A DNA stretch of 64,000 bases from Cryobacterium psychrophilum (GCF_004365915.1 NZ_SODI01000001.1:2976001-3040000); one strand, 5' to 3'. Counted from the first letter of the stretch, positions 15,900 to 24,640 are shown. A program made the numbers and translations. Notes: generated by a model from the sequence alone, not told the origin.

Positions 15900-17084
15900 A
15901 TGGCACACGCTCTGTCCACCGGCTCGGGTGTGGTGCTTGACCTCATTCGGTCAGGCCGCGCCACCACTCGCACCGACCTGATCGAGCACCTCGGCTGGTC
16001 GCGCATCACACTGGCGCGCCGCCTCGACGAGCTGCTGCTCGCGTCGATTGTGATGAGCGTGGGGCAACTCGATTCCCGTGGCGGCCGCCCGCCCGAGGAG
16101 TTCGCCGTCAATCCGAACGTCGGCCTGCTGCTCGCCGTGGACATCGGCGGGTCACACACCCGGCTGGCCATCACCGATCTGGTCTCCACCATCCTCAGTG
16201 AAGATGAGGCCGATATCGGATTGGACGAAGGGCCGGCGGAGATTTTCGAATGGGCCGGGCAGGTCTTCGACCACATGCTCGATCGGCTCGGCAAAACCCG
16301 CGCCGACGTGGTGGGGATCGGGGTGGGGGTGCCCGGCCCTATTGACTTCGTGACCGGGCGGCTCGCCACCCCGCAGGTCGACGCGCAGTGGGACGGCGTG
16401 CTGGTGAAGGACTATTTCGCCGGACGCTACGACCACGCCGTCTTCGCCGTGGACCGAGACGTGAACATCATGGCGCTCGCCGAGGCCCGTCGCGGGTGGA
16501 GCGAATACCGAGACGTTGCGGTGCTCAAGGCTGGCATTGGGGTGGGCCTCGCCTTCGTGCTCGACGGATCGATTTACCACGGCTCCCGAGGCGGAGCGGG
16601 GGACCTCACCTGGGTGCGTGCCCGTGGTGAGCGCACCGAGCGGCTCGAGACCATCGCGAGTGGCGCGGTGATCCGCCGTGAGCTCCTCCGCACCGGCCGC
16701 CGCGTGCGCACGAGCGGCGACATCGTGAGCCTGGCAAGCCAGGGCGACCCGGAGGTGTTGAGGCTGCTCGCCGAGACCGGCACCGCCATCGGGCAGAGTC
16801 TTGCGCATGTCGTGGACCTGTTGAACCCGCAAGCCGTGGTGGTCGGCGGCAACCTGGCCCAGGCCGGCGAGCCCTTCCTGGGGGCGATTCGGGAGGCGAT
16901 CTTCGCCGGAGCCCGGGACTTCGCCCTGCAGGACCTGGTGGTCGAGGCGTCCCGACTCGGACGCATTGCCGGTGTGACGGGTGCGTCGCTCATCGCGCAG
17001 GACGCGCTGTTCGAGGCCGACCGCATCAGCCGACTCACGCGCGGAGGCGCGCCACGAGAGTCGCTCAGCTCCCTGTCGATCTGA
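15900..17084 (+). CDS. ROK family transcriptional regulator
   Basis: 394 residues. Residues 1-75 form a winged helix DNA-binding domain (TRTDLIEHLGWSRITLARRL); residues 80-380 are the sugar-kinase-like ROK domain with the phosphate-binding loop LLAVDIGGSHTRLAI and GIGVGVPGPIDF. The Cys cluster that binds zinc in many ROK kinases is not evident, fitting a regulator, not a kinase. Such proteins sense a sugar or sugar phosphate and repress transport genes. Position between tkt and the PTS operon and the shared upstream motif make it the likely local repressor. ATG at 15900. Confidence 0.9.
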   Translation: MAHALSTGSGVVLDLIRSGRATTRTDLIEHLGWSRITLARRLDELLLASIVMSVGQLDSRGGRPPEEFAVNPNVGLLLAVDIGGSHTRLAITDLVSTILSEDEADIGLDEGPAEIFEWAGQVFDHMLDRLGKTRADVVGIGVGVPGPIDFVTGRLATPQVDAQWDGVLVKDYFAGRYDHAVFAVDRDVNIMALAEARRGWSEYRDVAVLKAGIGVGLAFVLDGSIYHGSRGGAGDLTWVRARGERTERLETIASGAVIRRELLRTGRRVRTSGDIVSLASQGDPEVLRLLAETGTAIGQSLAHVVDLLNPQAVVVGGNLAQAGEPFLGAIREAIFAGARDFALQDLVVEASRLGRIAGVTGASLIAQDALFEADRISRLTRGGAPRESLSSLSI

Positions 17085-17170
17085 TTCTGCACGGGTGTTG
17101 GGGCGGGTGTTGGGGCGGGTGTGCCGTCGTGTGCGCCCGCGTTTCGCTGCCGCTGGTGACATCTCAGAAA

Positions 17171-17186
17171 ACTTTGGTTTACTTAT
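17171..17186. promoter_or_regulatory. Candidate ROK operator, copy 2
   Basis: ACTTTGGTTTACTTAT, about 85 bp upstream of the PTS EIIA start and matching the copy at 15814-15829. The surrounding 17160-17220 stretch is AT-rich relative to the region and probably holds the operon promoter. Confidence 0.55.
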
Positions 17187-17270
17187 AGACATAAGATCGT
17201 TTACGTAATAAAGTCATCCCAGTCGCCTTTGCTGGCAAAGCGGCTCGAATCCAAACAAGGGAGTTCATTC

Positions 17271-17729
17271 GTGGCATTCAACCTGACCGAAGCGCTGTCG
17301 TCGATCGTGACTCAAGCGAATGCGGCCGACTGGCGTGCCGCCATCCGTCTTGCCGGCGATGGGCTGGCTGCCAGTGGGGCAACGACTGAGACCTACACCG
17401 ACGAAATGATTGCGGCCGTCGAGAAGCACGGGCCGTACATCGTCATCGCACCGGGTGTCGCCCTCGCCCACTCCCGTCCGTCACCCGCGGTTCTCACCGG
17501 CGGACTCAGCTGGGTGAGCCTGGCAACCCCCGTGGAGTTCGGCAACGCGGCCAACGACCCCGTGAACCTCGTGATCGGACTCGCCGCAGTCGACCACGAC
17601 GCTCACCTGCAGGTGATGCGAGCGCTCGCCGGAGTGCTCTCCAACAGCTCGGCCATGGAGCGGCTGCGCGCCGCCAGCACACCCGATGACGTTCGGGCCG
17701 TGCTCGGCGACCTCGCCGCCGCCTCGTAA
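17271..17729 (+). CDS. PTS EIIA component, ascorbate/mannitol type
   Basis: 152 residues, PTS_EIIA type 2 domain similar to UlaC. Accepts phosphate from HPr on a histidine and passes it to EIIB. The active His is H67 in GVALAHSRPSPAV. GTG at 17271 is chosen because AAGGGAG lies 7 nt upstream; the longer frame from 17229 has no site. First gene of a three-gene PTS operon with EIIB and EIIC following within about 60 bp each. Substrate is not certain: family relatives take up L-ascorbate, but no ula catabolic genes are present. Confidence 0.87.
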   Translation: MAFNLTEALSSIVTQANAADWRAAIRLAGDGLAASGATTETYTDEMIAAVEKHGPYIVIAPGVALAHSRPSPAVLTGGLSWVSLATPVEFGNAANDPVNLVIGLAAVDHDAHLQVMRALAGVLSNSSAMERLRAASTPDDVRAVLGDLAAAS

Positions 17730-17790
17730 CGCCTGCCACCGGCATCCGCCCCTCTTTTCTCACATAACTCACTCAATCGAAAGGCACCCC

Positions 17791-18063
17791 ATGAAGATCG
17801 TCGCCGTCTGCGGAATGGGCATCGGAACGTCCGTGCTCCTGAAAATGAACGCCGAGAAGGTTCTCGCCAAGCTCGGTATTGATGCGGATGTTGAAGCCGC
17901 CGACATGGGCGTTGCCCGCGGCGCCGCGCAGACGGCCGAAATCGTGCTCACTTCTCAGGAGCTCGCCGAAGAACTCGGCGATGTTCCCGCCGAGGTCATC
18001 GTCATCAAGAACTTCTTCGATCTCGATGAGATCACCGAGAAGCTCACCGCTGCAGTCGAGTAA
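17791..18063 (+). CDS. PTS EIIB component, lactose/ascorbate type
   Basis: 90 residues, a complete stand-alone EIIB domain like UlaB. The phosphocysteine loop is C7 in VAVCGMGIGTSVLLK at the very N-terminus; the rest alternates strands and helices as expected (VEAADMGVARG, VIVIKNFFD). It relays phosphate from EIIA to the sugar bound by EIIC. ATG at 17791 with GAAAGG upstream. Middle gene of the operon. Confidence 0.9.
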   Translation: MKIVAVCGMGIGTSVLLKMNAEKVLAKLGIDADVEAADMGVARGAAQTAEIVLTSQELAEELGDVPAEVIVIKNFFDLDEITEKLTAAVE

Positions 18064-18105
18064 CCCCGTCACTGTCTCTCTCTCACAGAATAAGGAGCAC
18101 CCACA

Positions 18106-19632
18106 ATGGAGTGGCTCGTCGTCATACTGAATTTCATTGGCCAGCAGATCCTCAATGTACCCGCCTATCTGATCGGTATCATCACCGCCATCGGGCTCAT
18201 GGCGCTCAAGCGCAACGCCGGACAGGTTGTGGGCGGTGCTCTCAAGGCGGCCCTCGGCTTCCTGATCCTCGGCGCCGGCGCCGGCGTTGTGGTGGGGTCC
18301 CTCGATCCCCTCGGCAAGCTGATCCTCGCGGTGACCGGAGCCCAGGGCGTCATCCCCACCAATGAGGTCATCACCGCCATCGCGCAGGAGCAATTCGGCG
18401 CCCAGAGCGCCTACGTGCTCACGCTCGGGTTCCTGGTGATGCTCGCCCTGGCGCGCTTCACGCCCCTCAAATATGTGTTCCTCACCGGGCACCACATGGT
18501 CTTCATGGCCACCATGCTCACCGTGGTGCTGTCCGTCGGTTTCGGCGACGGATTCAGCTGGCTGGTTGTCATCATCGGTGCCCTCCTGCTCGGCGTGATC
18601 ATGGTCGTGATGCCCGCCTTCGTGCACCCGTGGACCAAGAAGATCACCGGCAACGACACCATCGCCATCGGCCACTTCGGCACGCTCGGGTACATCGCCG
18701 CCGGTGCCGCAGGCCAGGCTGTCGGCCGCCGCAGCAAGTCGACGGAAGACATCAATTTCCCGCAGGGGCTCAAGTTCCTGCGTGACTCGATGGTGTCCAC
18801 CTCGCTGTCGATGGTGCTCATCTACATGGTTTTCGCCATCTGGGGACTCATCGCCCTGCCGCTCGAGGAAGCACTCGCCATCTTCGGCTCCGCCGACGCC
18901 GGCGCGTTCATCATGGCTGGCTTCGGTCAGGCCCTGATGTTCGGTGTGGGTGTTGCGGTCATCCTCTACGGTGTGCGCACCGTGCTGGGAGAGTTGGTGC
19001 CCGCCTTCCAGGGAATTGCCGACAAGGTCGTGCCCGGGGCGCGCCCCGCCCTCGACATCCCGATCGTGTTCCCGTTCGGCGCCAACGCCGTGCTCATCGG
19101 GTTCCTGAGTTCCTTTGCCGGTGGTCTCATTGCGCTCGGGATTCTCGCGATCTGGCTGAACCCGGTCTTCGGACTCGCACTCATCCTCCCCGGCATGGTG
19201 CCGCACTTCTTCACCGGTGGTGGAGCCGGTGTCTACGGCAATGCAACCGGTGGACGCCTCGGCGCCATGATCGGTGGCTTCGTGAACGGTGTGATCATCA
19301 CCATCCTCCCCGCCATTCTGCTGCTGGTACTCGGCGACCTGGGCTTCTCCAACAGCACGTTCGGCGATGCCGACTTCGGCTGGTTCGGAACGCTCGTGGG
19401 CGTCAGCGTCAGTGGCGGCGTCGGCATGGGCGTTGCGCTTTCGGTGCTCATCGTTGTCGTGCTCGTCAGCGCCGCCATCATCTACCAGATCCGGGTTGTG
19501 GACAAGGGGTGGGTGCCCGGTGCGAAGCGGGACGCCTGGATCGCGGAAGAGAAGGCAGCCGAGAAGGCCATCCTCGACGCCGAGAAGGCGGAACGGAAGG
19601 CTGCAAAGGAAGCGGCGGCCAGCGACAACTAG
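18106..19632 (+). CDS. PTS EIIC component, ascorbate family (UlaA-like permease)
   Basis: 508 residues, inner-membrane sugar permease of the SgaT/UlaA family with about eleven hydrophobic segments. Typical stretches: NVPAYLIGIITAIGLMALKR, FLTGHHMVFMATML, and the conserved GMVPHFFTGGGAGVYGNATG near residue 365. A charged Lys/Glu/Ala-rich cytoplasmic tail (about residues 465-508) follows the last helix. ATG at 18106 preceded by AAGGAG. Terminates just before a strong hairpin. Substrate may be ascorbate or a related sugar acid or pentitol; neighbouring transketolase favours a route into the pentose phosphate pathway. Confidence 0.9.
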   Translation: MEWLVVILNFIGQQILNVPAYLIGIITAIGLMALKRNAGQVVGGALKAALGFLILGAGAGVVVGSLDPLGKLILAVTGAQGVIPTNEVITAIAQEQFGAQSAYVLTLGFLVMLALARFTPLKYVFLTGHHMVFMATMLTVVLSVGFGDGFSWLVVIIGALLLGVIMVVMPAFVHPWTKKITGNDTIAIGHFGTLGYIAAGAAGQAVGRRSKSTEDINFPQGLKFLRDSMVSTSLSMVLIYMVFAIWGLIALPLEEALAIFGSADAGAFIMAGFGQALMFGVGVAVILYGVRTVLGELVPAFQGIADKVVPGARPALDIPIVFPFGANAVLIGFLSSFAGGLIALGILAIWLNPVFGLALILPGMVPHFFTGGGAGVYGNATGGRLGAMIGGFVNGVIITILPAILLLVLGDLGFSNSTFGDADFGWFGTLVGVSVSGGVGMGVALSVLIVVVLVSAAIIYQIRVVDKGWVPGAKRDAWIAEEKAAEKAILDAEKAERKAAKEAAASDN

Positions 19633-19655
19633 CTCGACAGAATCTCCGTTGCGTC

Positions 19656-19691
19656 AGAGAGGGCGGCTCCGCACGCGCAGCCGCCCTCTCT
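19656..19691. terminator. Hairpin terminator after the PTS operon
   Basis: AGAGAGGGCGGCT (19656-19668) pairs perfectly with AGCCGCCCTCTCT (19679-19691) around a 10-nt loop, 24 nt after the EIIC stop. No long T run follows. The right arm coincides with the start of the sequence duplicated from near 12492. Confidence 0.65.
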
Positions 19692-19753
19692 GGTGTTTGG
19701 CGGAAAACTGCCGGACAGGGAAACATTCTGCGCCTGCATGTGTCGCCCCTGCC

Positions 19754-19987
19754 ATGAGAGCCAATGTGTAGAGCGCGGTGAACCGTCCGTGCTTCCCGCC
19801 GTCCGCGTCTTCCCGCTGCCGGCGAATGCGAGCTTCGACCAGGGGGCGATCCTCGAGGTTCCGGTGATCACGGCGTGCCGCGCGTTGACGGTGGCCGAAG
19901 ACGGTCCGAGCCGTCTCCGCCCGGGCGCCTGGCCGGCAAAGTCGTGCTCGCCACGGCCGCTTCGGCGACGGTGTTCAACTCGCATCC
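19754..19987 (+). pseudogene. Decayed partial copy of the quinone reductase gene
   Basis: Near-identical in pieces to 12563-13270: the same upstream block and ATGAGAGCC start, then a stop codon at codon 6, then sequence matching the region after 12878, and finally short matches around 13145 and 13264. Relative to the intact gene, 279 bp are missing between two copies of TCCGTGCTT (12599-12607 and 12878-12886), of which one remains here. A further deletion removes the Rossmann fold. It cannot encode a working reductase. Confidence 0.8.
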
Positions 19988-19997
19988 CGAGGATGGC

Positions 19998-20372
19998 TTA
20001 CGGTCTGTCGACGATCTGCTTGCCGAGCGGCATGAGCGCAACCGGGATCAGCTTGAAGTTGGCAATCCCGAACGGGATGCCGATGATCGTGATGCACAGC
20101 GCGATGCCGGAGAGCAGATGCTCGAGGGCGATCCACCAGCCGGCCAGCACCACCCAGATGACGTTGCCCAGGAAAGACCCGACGCCGGCGGTCGGCGTGG
20201 GGACCACGGTCTTGCCGAACGGCCAGAGCGCGTAGACGCCGATCCGCGCCGCCGCGATTCCCCAGGGAATGGTGACGATGAGCACGAACATGATGAGCGC
20301 CGCCAGCATGTAGCCGAGGAACAGCCAGAAGCCCGAGAGCACGAGCCAGATGATATTGAGGAGGGTCTTCAT
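19998..20372 (-). CDS. YccF domain membrane protein
   Basis: 124 residues with two copies of the YccF motif: NIIWLVLSGFWLFLGYMLAA near the N-terminus and NVIWVVLAGWWIALEHLLSG after residue 68, each followed by a TIPWG/GIPFG helix. Small inner-membrane protein of unknown role. ATG at 20370-20372. Transcribed alone, opposite to the preceding pseudogene. Confidence 0.88.
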   Translation of the reverse strand: MKTLLNIIWLVLSGFWLFLGYMLAALIMFVLIVTIPWGIAAARIGVYALWPFGKTVVPTPTAGVGSFLGNVIWVVLAGWWIALEHLLSGIALCITIIGIPFGIANFKLIPVALMPLGKQIVDRP

Positions 20373-20515
20373 GATGCGCCCATCCTCTCAGGTCGCGGGG
20401 ATACTGCCACGGCCAGCGCAACAACCCGGCCTTTATCGACCTGCTCGGCCGCTCGGAACCGGGTGGCGGGCTTGTCGTCAGTGGCCGCCCGCCGGGCCGA
20501 AGGAGGAGACACGTC

Positions 20516-21178
20516 CTACTGCGGCTCGCCTGCCAGGGTGTTCACCAATTTCTGGAGCGACTCCTGCAGCTCGCGGAACGGCGCGGGTTTGAGAGCCAGG
20601 GTGTCCTCATCCATGTAGAGGTCACGGCGAATCTCGAGCATGACCGCGTTCACGCGGGAATCCGTTCCGTAGTGCTCGAGGGGAACGTAGGCGCCAGCGA
20701 AGGGGCCGTTGGGGAGGGCGTGAAGGTGGGCGAAGGCATCCGTTACGGTGTGCACGAAGTCTGCCGGGGCGTGGAATTGTTCGAAACCGATGCACAGCTC
20801 GGGGCGGGGCCGGTCGGCGTGCAGCTCGTAGGCCAGCGCGTGTTCGGGGTAGGAGTGCATGTCGATGATGAGGGCCCGGCCGTGCTGGCGCAGGGTGGCG
20901 TTCACGAGGTCGGTGAGGGCCGCGGAATAGCTTTTGAAGTGGTGCATGAGTGCCGTCTGGTCAGTGCGGGCAAGGTCGCGAATTTCCTGCCCGTGGGAGC
21001 CATGCGTGTAGAGCACGCCCATGCCGACCGCGTTCATCTTCTCGGCCTCGAGCTCGGCCGAGGAGATGACGTAGGCAGGGAGGTGCTCGGTTGGGATCAG
21101 CTGGCCGCCGTGCGGGGCGTGCAGAATGACCGGCGAGGTGGCCGACAGGTCAGTGACGCGGAAATACGTGGATGACAT
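20516..21178 (-). CDS. N-formylglutamate amidohydrolase family protein
   Basis: 220 residues, FGase (HutG/HutK-like) family; such enzymes hydrolyse N-formylglutamate or related N-acyl amino acids in the cytosol. Family features: SPVILHAPHGGQLIP (metal-binding H), the RTDQTALMHH region, ALIIDMHSYPE and RVNAVMLEIRRDLYMDE near the C-terminus. The ATG at 21176-21178 has a strong AAGGAG 9 nt upstream; the longer open frame is ignored. No histidine-degradation genes are nearby, so the true substrate is open. Confidence 0.85.
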   Translation of the reverse strand: MSSTYFRVTDLSATSPVILHAPHGGQLIPTEHLPAYVISSAELEAEKMNAVGMGVLYTHGSHGQEIRDLARTDQTALMHHFKSYSAALTDLVNATLRQHGRALIIDMHSYPEHALAYELHADRPRPELCIGFEQFHAPADFVHTVTDAFAHLHALPNGPFAGAYVPLEHYGTDSRVNAVMLEIRRDLYMDEDTLALKPAPFRELQESLQKLVNTLAGEPQ

Positions 21179-21267
21179 AAGAGTTCTCCTTCGCGCGGGC
21201 AGTGCCCCATCGTTTCGCCTACGAGCCCGGCTGAGGTGAGCATGCCCAGCGTGGCCGCGCCCGTTTT

Positions 21268-21303
21268 CGGTGGGCGCTACGCCGGTTACCGTAGCGACCA
21301 CCG
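21268..21303. repeat. Imperfect inverted repeat
   Basis: CGGTGGgCGCTACG and CGTAGCGaCCACCG flank an 8-nt loop, one mismatch. On the plus strand it is followed by ATTTT. It lies between the SRPBCC gene and the amidohydrolase gene and could be a terminator or a binding site. Confidence 0.45.
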
Positions 21304-21389
21304 ATTTTGGGGGCGCCGACGTGGGCGCGGCACGTGCGGCGTGAGAAAATCCGAAACGGATGCCGCGGGTTCCCTCGGCCATGCGCGGC

Positions 21390-21848
21390 TTAGCTTTCGA
21401 CGACCTGCTTGAGCGAGGACAGCCCCTTGGCCAGGTCGGAGCCGATCATTTTCTCCATGTTCATCATGACCCCGAAGGCGCGCGAAGCGACCGTCTTCGG
21501 GATCGTCATGGTCCACACCACGGTGGTGGCGCCGCTGTGTTCGGAGAGCGAGAAGTGCACGGCGCTGCAGGACTTGAACGGGCGCGTGAACGCGAGCTCA
21601 ACGTCAACGGCCGTGGGCGTGATGGCGGTCGCCGTCATCGTGCCGGCGCCGGCCTTGCCGCTGCCGTCCCAGGCATACGTCGCACCGACCGTTCCCTGAA
21701 CCCCGCCGTAGGTTCGTTTGAGGTCGGGCTCACGGCCGTCCCACGGCGACCAGACGACCCATCGGCTGAAGTCCGAGACGAAGGGGTTGATCGAGTCGGC
21801 GGACGCGTGAATCACTGTCGATCGCTCGAGCGTGGTGTAGCTGGTCAT
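21390..21848 (-). CDS. SRPBCC family (START-like) protein
   Basis: 152 residues of the polyketide cyclase/START fold: begins TSYTTLERSTVIHASADSI, followed by WSPWDGREPDLKRTY and a C-terminal long helix (GVMMNMEKMIGSDLAKGL). These proteins bind small hydrophobic ligands; no specific role can be assigned. ATG at 21846-21848 is preferred because GGAG lies 6 nt upstream; a TTG at 21860 is also in frame. Single gene. Confidence 0.82.
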   Translation of the reverse strand: MTSYTTLERSTVIHASADSINPFVSDFSRWVVWSPWDGREPDLKRTYGGVQGTVGATYAWDGSGKAGAGTMTATAITPTAVDVELAFTRPFKSCSAVHFSLSEHSGATTVVWTMTIPKTVASRAFGVMMNMEKMIGSDLAKGLSSLKQVVES

Positions 21849-21930
21849 GTTTGGCTCCAACGCTAAAACAACAAATATGCACTCATGTTAAATCAGTCGT
21901 GGGCCCAATGTCCGCTGCTGAATTCGTGCC

Positions 21931-22095
21931 ATGGTGACATATTCTAATCCCGGGCCGCGTGAGTTCGATGCGGTGATCCAGTGCTCTGACGCGTCAGGGT
22001 CGGTGGGAATCGTGCATTTCCCGTGGAGCGTCTCGGATTTCCGCCGTCGGGCCGACATGGTCGCCACGGGAAAACGCGCCACGCAGCGTACCTAA
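21931..22095 (+). CDS. Short protein resembling the start of DUF1905
   Basis: 54 residues: REFDAVIQCSDASGSVGIVH then FPWSVSDFRRRADMV. The beta-strand start resembles DUF1905 proteins but is about half their length. It overlaps the 3' end of the response regulator by 3-4 nt in convergent orientation. No strong ribosome site. Could be a real small gene or a remnant. Confidence 0.35.
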   Translation: MVTYSNPGPREFDAVIQCSDASGSVGIVHFPWSVSDFRRRADMVATGKRATQRT

Positions 22096-22790
22096 CGTCG
22101 CCAGCTGTACTCGTTCTCAGGGCGACCGGGGGTGCCGAAACGTGGGGCCCGCAGCACTGGGCCCGAGTCGGCCAGAAACTCCAGGTAGCGCCGCGCCGTG
22201 ACGCGGGACATACCGAGCGCCTCGGTCACCTCGCTCGCCGATACGGGGGAGCGCTGCGCCTTGAGGTGGTCCGTCACCCGGTGCAGCGTGTCGTCGGCGA
22301 GGCCCTTGGGGCGTGGCACGTCGGTGGGGGAGCGCAGGCTCGCGAACGCCTGGTCGAGGTCCGTCTGCGTGGTCACGCTCGACGATGCCTCCAGCTGCTG
22401 CCGAAAATCGCGGTAGCTCACGAGCTTTTTCGCAAACGTGGCATACGTGAACGGTTTGATCAGGTACTGCACCACACCGGCCGCAATCGCCCCGCGCACG
22501 GCCTGCAACTCTCGCACCGCGGTGATCGCAATGATGTCCGTGGCCAGTCCCGCCGAACGGATGCGCCGACTCACGTCAAGTCCGTGCAGGTCGGGCAGGT
22601 TCATGTCCATGAGCACGAGATCGATCGGGGTGCCGGCGGCGGCCTGTTCGGTGAGGATGCGCAGCGCGTTCTGCCCGGTGCGCACGGTTCCGGCGAGCAC
22701 GAAACCCTCGAGGCGGCCCACGTAAGCGGAGTGCGCCTCGGCGGTGAGCGGCTCGTCTTCGACAACGAGCACGCGAATCGGTGGGGTCAT
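22092..22790 (-). CDS. Response regulator, CitB/DcuR family
   Basis: 232 residues. Receiver domain 1-125 with the acidic pair E11-D12, phosphoacceptor D62 (LVLMDMNLPD), T in IAITAV and K in YLIKPF. The C-terminal HTH (SASEVTEALGMSRVTARRYL) is the type found in CitB/DcuR regulators of citrate or C4-dicarboxylate transport. Its ATG overlaps the kinase stop by 4 nt (22787-22790), so the two are one operon. The divergently placed DctA gene upstream of the kinase is the probable target. Confidence 0.92.
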   Translation of the reverse strand: MTPPIRVLVVEDEPLTAEAHSAYVGRLEGFVLAGTVRTGQNALRILTEQAAAGTPIDLVLMDMNLPDLHGLDVSRRIRSAGLATDIIAITAVRELQAVRGAIAAGVVQYLIKPFTYATFAKKLVSYRDFRQQLEASSSVTTQTDLDQAFASLRSPTDVPRPKGLADDTLHRVTDHLKAQRSPVSASEVTEALGMSRVTARRYLEFLADSGPVLRAPRFGTPGRPENEYSWRR

Positions 22791-24490
22791 GAAGGCGCTC
22801 CCTGCGGCGGTCCGGCCGGCCCGGCGGCACGCTCGACGGCAGGGCCACCGATGTCGGTCCCGGCGGTGGCCAGCGGCACGGTGGGAGCAGTGGTCGTGGG
22901 GATCGTCACGGTGAACACGGCACCGTCGCGGCGGCTCACGGCGAGGGTTCCGCCCAGGCGCTCCACGGCCTGCCGCACGAGCGCGAGTCCGAGACCGCGG
23001 CCATAGCCGGCGCTGTCCTTGGTGCTGTAGCCGAGCTGCATCACACGCTCCGCGGCATCCGTTTCGATGCCGGGCCCGCTGTCGGCGACTTCAACGGTGA
23101 CGCAGTCGGGTGAGCGGCTCACGCTCACGGTGACCCGGCGGGGTGGCGGGGCGGATGCCGCGGCATCGAGCGCGTTGTCGATGAGATTTCCGAGAACGGT
23201 CACCAGGTCGTGCACCGACAGTTCGGAGCCGGAGATCGTTCCTTCGGCCGTGACGGTGAGGGTGATTCCCAGCTCGTTGGCCTGCGCCGCCTTGCCCATG
23301 ATCAGGGCGCTGATCACGGGTTCGTCGACGGAACTCACCATGTCGTCGGTGAGCTGCTGGCTCAGCTCAAGGTCGGTCGTGGCGTAATCGAGGGCTTCCT
23401 GCGTGCGACCGAGCTCCATGAGCGACACGATCGTGTGCAGGCGATTGGAGTGCTCGTGCGTCTGCGCGCGGAGGGCATCGGAGAGCGTGCGCATGGATTG
23501 CAGCTCGGTGCCGAGCGTCTGCAGGTCGGTGTGATCGCGAATGGTGGCGACCGAACCGATGCGAGCCGCTGGCTTGTTCTTGCCGGTGCTTGACGGGGGC
23601 ACGGCCGGTTCCTGGTTGACGACCAGCACACGCGTGTCGGTGACAAAGACCTCGTCCTGCGTGCGGCGTCCACTCTGCAGTAAGGCGCCGAGCGCCGGTG
23701 GCAGATTGAGTTCGCCCAGTGCCGTGCTCGGGCGGTTCGTCTCGCTGGGCGGAATGCCGAGCAGGTGCGCGGCCTGGTCGTTGTAGAGCACGAGCTTGCC
23801 GGTGAGGTCCACGAGGACGAGGCCTTCGCGCACCGAGCGCAGCACCGAGTCGTAGTACACGAAGAGCTGGGCGAGCCGCTCGGGACCCCAACCGAGCGTC
23901 ACCCGCTGCAGGTAGCGACCGAGCGCCAATGATATGAGCGAGCCTGCCACCAGCAGCCCGGCGGCGAGGGCGAGTAGGGCCGGCAGTCGGGCATTGAGAG
24001 CGATGGTGACGTTACTCGTGGTGACCCCAGCGGCCACGAGCGCCACGACCGACCCGCTCGCGTCAACGACGGGGGCCACGGCGCGAACGGATGGCCCGAG
24101 CGTTCCGGTATTGATCTCGGTGAACGGGCGGCCGGCGAGGGCGCGGGCAATCGTGCCAGAGTACGGTCGACCGATCTCGCTCGGGGTGGGGTGCGTCCAC
24201 CGGGTTCCGTCCGGCGCCATGATCGTGATGAAGTCGAGCTTGGCGTCCTCCGTGACGGCGACCGTGTACGCCTGCAACACAGCACTCGGGTCGGCGGAGG
24301 CGCTGGCCTCCAGGGTGAGGGGGTTGTCGGCGATTGTTGCGGCGACCGACAGCATCCGTGTCCTGGTCTCGTCGAAGCCATGGTCGCGCGCATCGACGAA
24401 CATGGCCGTGCCCACGAACATGGTGAGCACCACGATCGACAACGCGTGGGCGACGAGCAGGCGACGGGCAATGCTCCACTCGCGGCTCAC
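22787..24490 (-). CDS. Sensor histidine kinase, DcuS/CitA family
   Basis: 567 residues: TM1 about 9-30, an extracytoplasmic single-Cache sensor domain to about 170, TM2 about 172-195, a PAS domain about 215-300 and a kinase core. The phosphorylated His lies in ALRAQTHEHSNRLHTIVSLM, the His-x-x-x-Asn arrangement typical of CitA/DcuS. ATP-binding boxes: NLIDNALDAA (N box), VEVADSGPGIE, YGRGLGLALVR. Senses an external dicarboxylate or citrate-like compound and phosphorylates the downstream regulator. Start is GTG at 24488-24490. Divergent from dctA. Confidence 0.92.
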   Translation of the reverse strand: MSREWSIARRLLVAHALSIVVLTMFVGTAMFVDARDHGFDETRTRMLSVAATIADNPLTLEASASADPSAVLQAYTVAVTEDAKLDFITIMAPDGTRWTHPTPSEIGRPYSGTIARALAGRPFTEINTGTLGPSVRAVAPVVDASGSVVALVAAGVTTSNVTIALNARLPALLALAAGLLVAGSLISLALGRYLQRVTLGWGPERLAQLFVYYDSVLRSVREGLVLVDLTGKLVLYNDQAAHLLGIPPSETNRPSTALGELNLPPALGALLQSGRRTQDEVFVTDTRVLVVNQEPAVPPSSTGKNKPAARIGSVATIRDHTDLQTLGTELQSMRTLSDALRAQTHEHSNRLHTIVSLMELGRTQEALDYATTDLELSQQLTDDMVSSVDEPVISALIMGKAAQANELGITLTVTAEGTISGSELSVHDLVTVLGNLIDNALDAAASAPPPRRVTVSVSRSPDCVTVEVADSGPGIETDAAERVMQLGYSTKDSAGYGRGLGLALVRQAVERLGGTLAVSRRDGAVFTVTIPTTTAPTVPLATAGTDIGGPAVERAAGPAGPPQGAPS

Positions 24491-24640
24491 AGATCTCGCC
24501 TCTCACGTGGAAAACAGAACATACCCGTGAACAGTATGACCGCAAGATCGGGCAATCGCACTGCGTCGGCCAGTGTGGGAGCCAATCAGGAAAGCCGCCC
24601 CGGGTGGGTGCGGTAGCGAACCAAGACAAAGGAGTCTGAC

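Noticed and set aside
17220..17262. tRNA-like GGCTCGAATCC near the PTS leader
   Set aside because: Only a T-arm-like word; no cloverleaf could be formed from the flanks.
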